Origin: Okapia johnstoni
Taxonomy: Eukaryota; Chordata; Mammalia; Artiodactyla; Giraffidae
Length of the DNA: 64,000 nt
Direction of reading: 5' to 3'
Assembly (NCBI GenBank): GCA_024291935.2
Contig: CM044306.1
Coordinates: 22,837,501-22,901,500, forward strand
Shown: one piece after another, positions 33,480 through 45,000 of the stretch
How the letters are laid out: the number at the start of each line of letters is the position of its first letter
Position numbering within the stretch: position 1 is the first letter of the stretch
Notes under the pieces: model-generated
What the model was told of the DNA's origin: nothing
The model's database searches: none
Seen by the model: only the letters and a program-made list of their open reading frames with translations
Translations under genes and position numbers: made by a program

Positions 33480-34560
33480 CTACGCTGTCCGCAGACGCCC
33501 CCACACACCCGCCACGCCACACTGCGTGGGGAGGCGTCGGGGAGGGGGCGCGGAGAGCGGGCCGCGCGGCAGGGAGCCGGTGGGCGCCGGGCGCACAGCC
33601 AGGCGGGGCCGCACGGCGGGGGCCGGCCGCCCCTCGCCACGTGGTGGTGGCCGCGGCGGGGTCCGTGGCGCCTTCCCAGCCAGAGAAACCCGGAGCAGCC
33701 GGGGAGGAGGAGGAGGAGGCGGCGGCGGCGGCGGCGGCGGAGGAGGAGCGCGGGGCGGGAGCGAGGGAGGGGGGCTGGGGGGAGGGGTGGGGGGTGGGGA
33801 GAGAGACCCGCGGGCAGCGACAGGGCGAGAGCGGAGCGCGGTGCCAGGGGGGTGGGGGGCACCGGTGCCCGTCTGGGGAGGGAGCAGGCGGAGGGGGTAA
33901 GCTGCGATTACCAGCAGGAACCGGCAGCAGCTGTGAGTCCCGGCAGGGCTGGGCTGGGGGAGGGGAGCGGCGCCTAGGGTCGGCCCCCGGGGGTCGCGGG
34001 GTGGGCTGGAGAGGAGGTTGGCCCGCAGCTGGTCCCGGGTAGCGGGGAGGGGAAGGGTCCGGCGTCGGCCGTTCGCATTCCCCCTTTCCCCCCTCCTCTG
34101 CCGCTTCTCAGGCCGCACCGCGTCCAGAGCCCCTTCCCTGGCCCCGGGAGGTGGACTAGGGGCCCGGGGCTCGGCGGCAGTGGGGGAGGGGGCTGCCTGG
34201 TGTCGGCCTCTGAGAGGGGAGGGGCGACAATTTCTGTCGGCCGAGCTAAAGGGGTTTAAAGGGCGGCTCTTAAAGGGGCCGCAGAAGGGGCCCGGGCCGG
34301 GGAGGCACCCCTTCCCCATCCGCCTGTCGTTGCGCTCGCGCGGGGCCGCTGGGCCGAAGGGAGAGAATGCAGAGGAAGCAAACGCGGGTCGCGATCGCCC
34401 AGGCGGCAGAGCCCCAGCTCGTGGGGTTGGGCTCGAGGTGGCGGGTCGGGGGGCCGGGGGTGTGGTGAGCGCTGGTGAGCGGAGCTGGGGGAGAGGGGAT
34501 AGGCTTGGAGAGGAGAGGGTTAAAGGTGGGGCCAGCCCTACAAACACGCGCACACACTTC
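33480..34560. promoter_or_regulatory. TBKBP1: CpG island at the TBKBP1 5' end
   Basis: Composition turns sharply GC- and CpG-rich from about 33480 to 34560, with (GGC)n at about 33718-33739. A CACGTG E-box lies at 33638-33643. It is the only CpG island between KPNB1 and the TBKBP1 coding exons, so it is the likely promoter. Long open frames here on both strands reflect GC-richness only. Confidence 0.8.
33690..33896 (+). other. TBKBP1: Candidate noncoding first exon of TBKBP1
   Basis: A G/C-rich leader-like segment ends in a good donor, GAGGGG|GTAAGC, at 33896/33897. The next usable acceptor before the TBKBP1 ATG is at 35835. A second possible donor, CT|GTGAGT, lies near 33932. The left edge is a guess; no transcript evidence is available here. 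Confidence 0.35.
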
Positions 34561-34699
34561 TTACTGAGACCCGGTCACACGCGTTTCCCTGGCACTTAAT
34601 GCGGGGCGGTGTTGGGGCCTGGGCCCGAGTCCTCTCCACCCAAGGCTTTTGCTGCCCGGCTTTGGGAGGTCGCGGACCCCACTGCCTCAACTCACACCT

Positions 34700-35000
34700 C
34701 GGGAGCCCCCTCTCTTACGCGCACACATGCTCCGGCGCGCGCGCACACCTCGGACATTCCCATAGTGCCTCACGTGACACACGGCCCCGAACGTGCCCAC
34801 CCTTCACACACGCTCACGCACGCGTGCACACACGCACACACAAACACTCACGGCCTCCCGGTCACTTCCCCCTCCATCCGACCCCCGCCTGCATCCCCGC
34901 TGAAGGCGCTCATTGACTATGACACACCTACACTCATTCACAAACACACACACTCCCCCCACACATGCCAGCCACAGACACACATTCATAAACAGGGCCA
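34700..35000. repeat. Imperfect CA/CACA-rich region
   Basis: Diffuse low-complexity sequence of ACAC, GCAC and CGCG dinucleotides ('ggcgcgcgcgcacacc', 'cacacacgcacacacaaaca'), probably a degraded microsatellite in TBKBP1 intron 1. Alternating purine-pyrimidine runs of this kind can adopt Z-DNA. Confidence 0.55.
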
Positions 35001-35835
35001 GGAGAAGTACACACGCACCCCCTCACCTACTCTTTCGGGAGCCCTGAGTCATTCCTGCCCCCTCCCAGGGCTCTCCACTTCCCTGTGTGCTGGCACACAG
35101 GCCGGGCTTAGGAATTCTTTGTCTGCCCTCTTCACCTGCGCCCGGTGGCCCTCTCCCAGAGTCCCCTTTCCCTCTGTGTTCCCTCAGACACTCAGCCGAG
35201 GACTTCCTGTAGGTCCCAGGTCAGGGGTGAGGAGGGCCTGGAGGGTTGCCACAAACCCAGTGTGAGTGGGGGAGGCGCTTCCTTTTCCTGAACTCTGGGA
35301 TCCTACAGGAGGAAGCTGGGAAGTTGGGCGGGGGCCCAGCAGAGGATGTGCTGACAGTGGTGGGGCTGACCCTCCCAGAAGCACTGGGCCTTCCTTAGGG
35401 AGGAGCCAGGGGTGCCGGAGGCCTGGCATGAGGAGCTTGTCAGAGAGGTATTTGGGGAAGTGAGGCCTGGGGTGGGGAGGGGGCTGAGGAGTAAGTCAAG
35501 GCAGGCCTCATCTGGGCCCCCTGTGCTGGGAAGGCAGCGCTCTCCTGTCCACAGTTCTCCCTGGGTTCCGGAAAGAGTCCTTCTCTGCTTCTGGCTTCGC
35601 TTACTTGTCCCTATTTGTCACCGCTCCCCCTGTCCCCTGCAAGTCTTACTTGCCTTTGGTCCCAGCCCCTTCCCCAGGGCAGCAGAGAAGAGAAGATGGG
35701 TCTGGGAGGGAGCTGTGAGACACAGGGGCAGGACCAGGCTGCATCTCAGCTGGCCACAGAGCTCCTCAGGCCAGGACAAGGGGTGTTGGGACAAGCTCTG
35801 GGCCCCCCTCCCCACCGTTGCTCCTGCTCTCCCAG

Positions 35836-36095
35836 GAGGCCCAGGGTGGACCGTGGCCCAGGCCCTTGCCATGGAGTCCATGTTTGAGGATGACATCAGC
35901 ATCCTGACCCAGGAGGCCCTGGGGCCCAGTGAAGTGTGGCTGGATGCCCCTGGAGACCCCTCGCTGGGGGAGGACATGTGCTCTGCCTCCCACTTTGCCC
36001 TGATCACGGCCTACGGAGACATCAAGGAGAGGCTGGGGGGCCTGGAGAGGGAGAATGCCACCCTCCGCCGCCGCCTCAAAGTCTATGAGATTAAG
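35836..36095 (+). CDS. TBKBP1: TBKBP1 exon 2 (first coding exon)
   Basis: The acceptor CTCTCCCAG at 35835 is followed by 35 bases of leader with no upstream ATG. The start ATG at 35871 has the context TTGCCATGG. It encodes residues 1-75 ([20 protein letters not shown]... to [10 protein letters not shown]). Donor AAG|GTCAGA. Coiled-coil heptads begin at about residue 48 ([20 protein letters not shown]). Confidence 0.95.
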
Positions 36096-39000
36096 GTCAG
36101 AACCTGGGGGTGATGGGGGTCTGACTGTGTGTGTGGCAGGGGAGGGGGCTGCCGGAGATCCAGCAGAGACTCCAGGGATCCGAAGGAGGGGTCTGGGGCA
36201 CTCAAGGATCCCTCATGAGGGTTGTGGCTGCTCTGGATGGATGGGGACTCGGGAGAGCCCAGCACCAATCAGGGAGGGGTCCTCTTAGGAGCGCTAGACT
36301 TTAGATCTAAAAAACAATCTGGTTGGTGGGAGACACCTACCGGGCCATGGGAATCGGTATGAACAGATCTGACTGGAGCTGGGAGGGAGAGGCTAGAACT
36401 CTTGAGTCAGGTTGTGGGATGGGGACACAGCTAGGCTGAAGCTCTTCTGAGGGCCTACCTCATCTGCAGTACCCACTGATCAGTGACTTTGGGGAGGAGC
36501 ATGGTTTCTCTCTGTATGAAATCAAGGATGGTTCCCTGCTGGAGGTGGAGAAAGTCAGCCTGCAGCAACGGCTCAACCAGTTCCAGCATGAGGTGAGCCC
36601 TCCCTGAGTCTTTGCTCCAATCCACTTCTGATAATCCCCAACCCCAGCCTCTGGACTTCCGTCTCTTTGATCAGAGATGGCCATGGTCCTCCCTAGTACC
36701 AGCTTCGACTCTGCCTGCCCCTCCACTGGGTGCTGGCAGTGGGGGTGGGAGGCACAGGGTGCTGCTCTGCCCCCAAGTCAAGGTAGGCCTGACTGTGGCT
36801 TCCCTCTACCCTCTCTGGGCCTCATCCAGTTGCAGAAAAACAAGGAGCAGGAAGAACAGCTTGGGGAGATGATCCAGGCTTACGAGAAGCTCTGCGTGGA
36901 GAAGAGTGACCTGGAGACAGAGCTGGGGGAGATGGTGAGGTCCAGGGAGCCTGGGTGCTTGAGGGTGTGACCTTGGCTGTGTGCTTGTGGTATGCACTCT
37001 GCATGTTCATGTCTGTCTGTGAGTGGGGTTGTGTGTGTCATACAAGTTGTGAGCAACTCTGTGTACATCCTGACTCTGCAGTGATAGAAGATGACTATGT
37101 GAGTGGCCCTGTAGAACACTGTGAGTCTGTGTGTATGTTTGGGTCTCATGCTGGGCTGACCCTCTGCCTATAGCACTGTGCTGGAAGGCTGTATGGGTGT
37201 GGGTGGAGGGGACTAGAAGTGTTTGTGACCGCTGGGATGGGCCTTGGCCTGTGTGTGATTCTAAGTCACAGTATGGCCATGCGGGTAAGCAAGTGGGCAG
37301 GTGTCAATCAGGAGACATGGTCTCTACTGACTCCTGGCTATGACCTGGGTCAAGTCACTTAGTCTCTGTCCTGCCTCTGAGAAGTGGGGCAAATAATAAC
37401 AACCTTGCTGATCTGTTATGGGACATTCATGTAAAAATGCTTTGACTTAATTGCAAACACTTACATGGCACTTACCTGTGTGCCAGGCATAATTCTCATC
37501 TCTTCAGGTATATTTACTGATTTCAATCTTTGTAACAAACTGACCTCAAAGATAGGTGTGGTTAGCCCCATATTACAGATGAGGTACACAAAGCCCAGAG
37601 TAGTTATGTCACATATACAAATGGAAGCTTTTATGCTCTGGAGGGGGTGGCAGTGTTCGGATAGGGGGCTGAGTGTTTTTAGAAGTGTTTCTGCGTGTTA
37701 GTGACACGGAAGAGGCATTAACTGTGACCTTGCAAGGGGCACTAGCCAGAAACATCTGCATTGCAGTTGATGGGAGGGACCTTGTACTCATGGCCACTTG
37801 GAGAGTGGAGTTGGGATGTGTGACCTGGGGCCTCTGCTCAGTTTAGAGGGGTGATGGATACCCAGACATGGGGCAGTCCTGGGTTTAGGGAGCCCATTGG
37901 GGTGCCCTGGCCTGGTGCAGACCCTCACCCCCTCTTCTCCCTCTATAGCGGGCCCTGGTGGAGACCCACCTGCGGCAGATCTGTGGTTTGGAGCAGCAGC
38001 TGCGGCAGCAGCAAGGCCTCCGGGATGTAGAGTTCCCCAGCCTGAGCCCCCCACCCGCCCCTGCCCCGCCCTGTGCTGATCTGGACCTGCACTACTTGGC
38101 ACTGAGAGGGGGATCCGGCTTGAGTCACGGTGAGATCTCAGTGACCCCTGATTTCCATACTCCGAAGTCCCCCCAGCCAGTCCCCCATTTCAACCCCATT
38201 GGACACCTCCAGGGTTTCAGATTGTTAGTCAGCACCTCATTCAGTTCAGTTCAGTTACTCAGTCGTGTCCGACTCTTTGCAACTCCGTGGACTGCAGTAC
38301 GCCAGGCTTCCCTGTCCTTCGCTATCTCCCAGAGCTTGCTCAGACTCATGTCCATCGAGTCAGTGATGCTATCCAACCATATCTCATCCTCTGTTGTCCC
38401 CTTCTCCTCCTGCCTCAGTCTTTCCCAGCATCAGGGTCTTTTCTAATGAGTCAGTTCTTCGCATCAGGTGGCCAAAGGATTGGAGCTTCAGCTTCAGCAT
38501 CAGTCCTTCCAATGAATATTCAGGACTGATTTCGTTTAAGATTGACTGGTTGGATCTCCTTGCTGTCCAAGGGACTCTCAAGAATCTTCTCCAACACCAC
38601 AGTTCAAAAGCATCAGTTCTTCGGCACTCAGCTTATACCGTCTTAAATTTCTCCCATAATACCTCATCCCTCCTTACCAACTGTCCCCTCACCTCACCAC
38701 CCAACGGACATCCCGCCCTTAAATCCTTCATTCACAGGCTCCCCCTGCAATTCCTGTATATGCCAGCAGAGGGCGGCCCCACCCAGAGTCCCCCTGCTTG
38801 TCTTTGGTTGTGATTAGGAGAGGCCCCTAAGGATGCTTGTAGAGGAGTCTGACTAGGGAAACTCTTCCAAAGCCCATCTTATCTCTCCCCTGACCTCCAG
38901 GAAGGTTAGAAAAAGCAACTCAGCCCATCATTGCCCTCTGCTCTCAGTAGAGGTTTATCTGTCATCCTGGGGTGGCTGCCTCTGGCTGTCTCTCTTGGAA

Positions 39001-42000
39001 TCCTCATGCTGCAGTTCTCACCTGTTTCACTTTGTGTTGATCTGGGAGTGGGTGGAGGGTGCCCAGCAGCTGGTTCCAGTGTGACATTGTCCTTTCCTCT
39101 GCAGCAGGCTGGCCAGGCGCCACGCCGAGTATGAGTGAGCTGGAGCGGCGGCGGCTGGAAGAGGCTCTGGAGGCTGCCCAGGGAGAGGCCCGGGGGGCTC
39201 AGCTTCGGGAGGAGCAGCTCCAGGCCGAGTGTGAGCGGCTGCAGGGGGAGCTGAAGCAGCTGCAGGAGACCCGGGCCCAGGTAAAAGAGGGGCACCAACC
39301 CCAGGCCCCTGCTCTGGCACCTGTGGAGCTCTGTGGAGTGCTGGGAGCTGCTAGAAAGAACTCTTACAGAGATCTGGGGTTTCCTCACTGAGTACAGACC
39401 AGCCCTGGGAATGGTAAAGAAGGGAGGTCCAGGCCAGTGAGGTTGGGGTCTGACTGCTCCATCTTTCCCTTAGGATCTAGCCTCCAGCCAGTCGGAGCGG
39501 GACATGGCGTGGGTGAAAAGAATTGGGGATGATCAGTAAGTCACTTTGTAATCCTCTTCCTCTTAACCTCTGCAACCCAGGGGGTGGCATTTTCCAGGTT
39601 CCTTCTTTGGTTCACTCCTCCCCCTCCACATTGTTTGGGGGACCTCTCTTCCAAGCAATCAGGGCTGTGTTTTGGGTTGCTTTTATGACTCTTGCGTCCT
39701 TCACAGGGAAGGAGGCAAGGTTCTGGCGTGCTCAGGTTCTGGGAGGTTCCCTTTGCTTTCTCTGGCACCCAGGCCTGTGTCTTGCCGAGGTGTCGGGTTG
39801 AGAGAGACTTCCTCGGCAGCTTTGCTGCTGTGTTGTGTCCTCTGGTGAGTTTTGGGTCTCTCTGGGCCTCATTTTCTGTCCCCATAACAAGGCCCAGCCA
39901 GTTGGGTTAACCAGCTCCTCCCTGACGAGGAGGAAGGAGATGGTCTCTTTCAGGATTGTGGTACCTTGTCTCCTACCTCAGGAGAGAGAAAGCTGAGACT
40001 TAGGAGAGGACAGACTTCCTTGAGTTCATGCAGCAGCAAGCTGGGAATTAGAACGTATTAGGCTGGGGTGTCCCTTGGGGATCCTACCATTAAAGAGAAG
40101 CAACAGTAGGTGGGAAGGGTGCTGTGTCAGTGGGGTGCCTAGTAGCGGGGCCTCTAGGGCAGCACTGGGCAGCCAGGGAGAGGGTGCACGCAGCCTGGCA
40201 GCAGTGAGCCTGGTGCCTCTCACATCCTCACCCGAACTCATCCTCTCCCACTTTCTGAGAAATAGAGCACAAACGTCCTTCCGCCTAAGCCTTCCCCCCA
40301 CAAGATGAGGAGTGTGACGCAGACTCCCTCGTTTCATTGGTGGGGAAGACTGAGGCCTGGAGAGGGCAGGAGCCAACCCTCCAGCACACACACACCCGGC
40401 TCCAGGACCCCCTGGGCCTCCTCACTTTCCTCCCTGCTTCTGGTCAGTCAGGGGTACCCTCACCTCCCCCTGCACCCTGGGGGTGAGGACCTGGGTGGAG
40501 CTGTGATAGCTGGGGAGTGAGAACCTAGTTTGTGGGACTAATGGGTGGGACTCCTAACTGTTAGGGGCCTCTGCAGAGAGGGTCCACCCTAGCTTGTGGC
40601 TGGGGCTCAGAGCCTGTCCTAGCCTGTATGCCCAGACCTGGAAAACACACATACACATACATGTTCTAGAATCCTAGCTTGCCCCTAAAGTCACACTGCA
40701 GGTCCCTTTATGGCTCACTGAATCCACCTCGCTCCCAGAAGACCAGTAGAGAAGCCTCCCTCAATAGGTTGAACCCAGAGAGAGGAATTTTTTTTGGCTG
40801 GAGTCTAAACAGCCAGGCTTCGAATCTCAGGGACCCCTCCTGGGATGCTGAGAGGCTCAGCTTTGCTGATTTCACCTCTCTGGCCCCAGGTTTCCCTCAT
40901 AGTCTCAGTGGTCCATCACTGCTGAGGGATGTGAGTGGAAGGTGATGTGGGGGAGGCCGAGAAGAGGTGGCATGTCTCCAGGGGCCGAGTGAGTGAGTGG
41001 GTAAAAGAGAACCCCTCCCACGGATGCCTCTGGAGGTCGTGCCATCCATGCCACTCATCCTGGCCAGAACAGCCCCTTTTCCTTCCCCCTACAAGGTACC
41101 TATTCCCACCCTGTCTCTTAGCCAGAGGGAACTGGGCTCTGCTCTGGGCTGGTCCTACCAGAGGTGACCTCCAGCTCCTCCCCCGGGTCTCCATGGTTTG
41201 GACTCTGCCTCACGGCCTCCCGGACGTCTGCCCCTGGAGCCAGCCGGGCCCTGCCTGCCCAGCTTCACACTTCTTTTCAGGCCAAGCATCTCTGGACAGC
41301 CCCAGCTTGGCAAGAGTTAATTCTCAGAGGAAGTCCTCACTCCCCCGGTAGTTTTATTTTCTTATAAGCTCAGCTCCTTTTGGTAATAAGCTGCTTCCCG
41401 AGTGCTCCCTCCCCTGTCCTCCCACCTGAGGAGGCCTCAGTCACCTGCTCTCAGCTCCTTTCCCCGCACCAGCCCCTCCCTTTCCTTCTACTTCTGCCTG
41501 ACCCTTCAGGTGCATGGGAATTTTACATGTGGGCCTTCCAGGAGAGGATAGCCGAGGTGGGTTATCCGGATGGAGGTGTGAAGGCGGAAGAGGGGGCCAC
41601 AGAGGTTCCTGAGCCCAGCCCATGCCTCGGTGGGAACTCAGTGTATCCCGAGAGGTGCTCCCCCTCCTTGGCGCGGATAACTCCAGGGTGGTCGTCACTT
41701 TTATTGTGGAGTCCTGGCTGTTCACATAGCTTCCCTGTACTGCCGCTGCCTCTATTAATTCTCCTCTGTGAGGCCTCCCGGTGCTGAGGGGCCAGGCCTG
41801 GAGGCAGTCTCAGCCCCAAGGTTTCCAGTCTCCCCCATCCCAGCCCTTGGTTCACAAGACCATCATCAGTGTTCCTCTGAAAATGGGCACTCAGACCAGA
41901 CCGCCACCCTCCAAATCTGACCGCGGGGCAAGATTTCCCGGCCATTTGGTCAGCCCAGCATCTGGTGGTCCGTGCCCACTGAAGTGACCCACCTTCAGTG

Positions 42001-45000
42001 ACCAGGGGCTAAAGGCAATAATGAAGGAAGAGATGGGAGTGGAGACCAGACGGGTCGCAGCCAAGAGAGAGGTGCAGACCCATGGCCCCCCTCCTCTGGC
42101 CTACTCAGGGTCTCAGGTCCTGAGTGCGGCCTTCCTGAGGGTGTGGCTAGCACTGAGAGTGGAAGGGCTATTGTGGAGAGGGGGCTTCTAGAAGGGGCTC
42201 AGTGAGGGGACACAGGGCCAGTGAAGGAGGGGGCTCATCCACGAGGGGAGCACCTGTGAGAAGATGGGGGTTCAGTATGAGTGATGAGGGGGAAAACTAT
42301 AGGCCTTTTTCCCCAACATGGGGGGGCTCAGCGTCGCAGCCTGGGTACTTTTCCGCCCACCCCCCCCACCCCCCCTCTCCCCGCCCACAAGCCTCTGCGT
42401 GGGCTGCGGTTAGTGGTGGGGGAGAAGTGTGAACTCTGAGAGAGAGAGGATGGAAACTCTGCACAGAGGTCAAGGGCAGTGTAGGGGGGTCAGGACGGAA
42501 GTCGGAGACCCCCGTGTACCCTGAGCTCAGTCTCATGCCCCAGAGCCAGCGGGCCTAGGGCCTCCCCCTTCACGCTTCTCACCCTCCCTACTTCCTTTCT
42601 TTCAAATTTCCTTCAGCCCGGACGCCCGGCCCACAGGACTGAAGCCCTGAGCACTTGCAGCCTCGGGGCTCCCCAAGGGTGGGGAGGGGTTCTGAAGTCG
42701 GGGGCCCACCACGCCCACCTAACTGTGGTCTGAGGGGTTGGTGGACTTTGAACCACCTCTGGCCCTCTCCCTGCCAGGGAGGCAGAGAGCAGCTCTTACC
42801 CATGCTCTCTCCCTCGATGAGGAACACCACATCCTCCCCTCATTCAAACCAAACTCATTGAGCTCGTATCTCCTTAAATGGATCAAAACTGGTTTCCCCC
42901 TTTTACCTCCCATCTCCTAGGAGTTTCCCCGAGTCCTCATTCCAGCAGACACCGTGCGAGGCAGTTTACCTATAAAATCTCATTTGAGTCTCACCAAAAA
43001 CCACGTGACAGTGTTGTCCCCTGAGCAAATCAGGGTACAAAGAAGTAATCAGAGAAACAAACACCAAGCAGGTCCTGAAACGATGGGGTAATAGCACTTC
43101 TGTAGTGTCTTTATGGTTCAAATTCTTGTCCAGGTAGGAGGTCCTTATACGAGGAGCAGCCCGATGATTTGTTGACTGATCACTTTTGAAAGTGAAAGGA
43201 GGCCCTATTAATAATTCTGCCAGGTGACTCCTGTCAACCAGGACAGCCCTGGGCACACTGGGATCTGTGGGCCCCCAGCCTGGAGGAGGACTCTGATTCC
43301 AACCCTGCTGTGAAACTTCATTTAGCTTCATCTGGAGAGGCTTTCTAGACACAGAGAACATCTGGCTGAGCTGGAAGTCTGGCAAGGGCTGCCATGAAGA
43401 GCCGGGCTCTGTGGACCACAAGTCATAGCTGGTCGAGGAGAGTGAAGGGGCTCAAGGCGCCTGAAAGGAAGTGGTAGATCGCTGGGTTGTTGCAAGCGAC
43501 TTCCTCCTCCCCCCAGCCCGCAACCTCAAGTCCGCTCCACGGCCGGGTGCCTGTGGTCCCCTCCCTGAGGGTCAGGCCGGGCGGGAAGACTAGCGCTGGG
43601 TGTGCCTGTGGGGAGTGGAAAGTTTGGTCCTTAAATGCCCCTGCAAGAGTGAGGTGGCTGGGGGGCAGCAGGGGCAGCTTTGGGCACGGATGGAGGAGCT
43701 GGGAATGCTGGATTTCTGTTTTCCTCCTGGTTCTGTCAGCCAGGGATTCTGACCACATGACCAGCTCTGATCCTGATCCCATCCATGCCTGTAAACCCCT
43801 ATCCCTCATCCTGACCCCAACTCGGTCTCCAGTCCTGACCAAAAATGATCTCATCAGACCCTGACTCCAGCCTTAATCCTGACCTCGAGCCCATCCCTAG
43901 TTCTAATCCCATGACCCAGTGCTAGCCTGAATCTTGACCCTGCCACATCCGCATCCTCATGGAGGCTCCAGCGCATCACAGGGCACCCAGTGAACCAGGC
44001 CCGTGTGTCTCCCAGCTGGTTTGGGGCAGAAAGAGGCCTTCTACAGAAGCAGATGCTTAGGTCTCTGCTGCTGCTGCTGCTGCTGCTAAGTCACTTTAGT
44101 CGCGTCCGACTCTGTGCGACCCCATAGACGGCAGCCCATCAGGCTCCCCCGTCCTTGGGATTCTCCAGGCAAGAACAATCCTTTCTCATCTCTGTTGCTT
44201 TATCAATAACAGTGAAGATGATTGTTTCCACATGAGTTTTTGAACTCCCTGAATAATTCACGGAAAGAAAGAATGAAAGGATAAGTCAACAGAGGGTGGA
44301 ATGGTGTACAGCAGCTGGGAGCCCTCTTTCCTTCCAGCACTGCCATTTGCACTCTGGCTTCTCCAAAGGTGCCAGCTCAGCAGGCTAGGTGCCAAGAGCC
44401 TGTTTGAGTCCCTGCTTTGTGCCACTGCTGCTCTGTGACCTTGAGCTGGCCTCTTAATATAAACTCTGTCCTTCCACTTCCACACGTGTCGAGCACCTTC
44501 CTCTCCCCTCCCCGGGCAGGGCTGGTGATGCTCAGGGATCCCAGGCCACTTTGGAGGTCCCCAGACTCTTTCTCCTCCTCTTAGCCTTCTGCTGCCTTCC
44601 CACCTATCCTTTCCCCCTTCCCTGATCCTTTTGGAAGGCAGTTGATAGCTAAGTAGTGAGTAGCCTCGACTTCAGCGTCTAGGAGACCAGAGCTCCCATT
44701 CCAGCAACTCCACTATTAGTAGGCTTTGTGACTTTGGTCAACTGACTTAACCTCTGTAAGCTTCGGTTTTCTCATCTGTAACATGGAGGTAATAAGCCGG
44801 CCAACACTGCAGGGTTGTTGTGAAGATTAAGTTCTTAGCACAATGCCGGGCCTCTGATGAGGGCTCATAAACAGATTATGATTCTTTTCTGGGTGCTTCC
44901 CAAGTTCTGAGAGACCCAGACGGAACTTGCCCCTCATAGTTTAAGCAATGAGGAAGCACCCAGATGCAGGCATCTGCTGCCGTTCACCTGACCCAGCCTT

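Larger units (their letters stand above)
27500..33480. other. Intergenic region between KPNB1 and TBKBP1
   Basis: No coding exon, tRNA or rRNA was recognised. It contains MIR-like pieces, an L2 3' end, a BovB 3' end abutting a Tigger1 copy, and a short (GCT)n run, listed separately. Confidence 0.7.

Noticed and set aside
33260..34600. Open frames up to 357 codons on the minus strand at the TBKBP1 CpG island
   Set aside because: Low-complexity Pro/Arg-rich readings from (GGC)n and CpG-rich DNA; no splice structure or recognisable domain.
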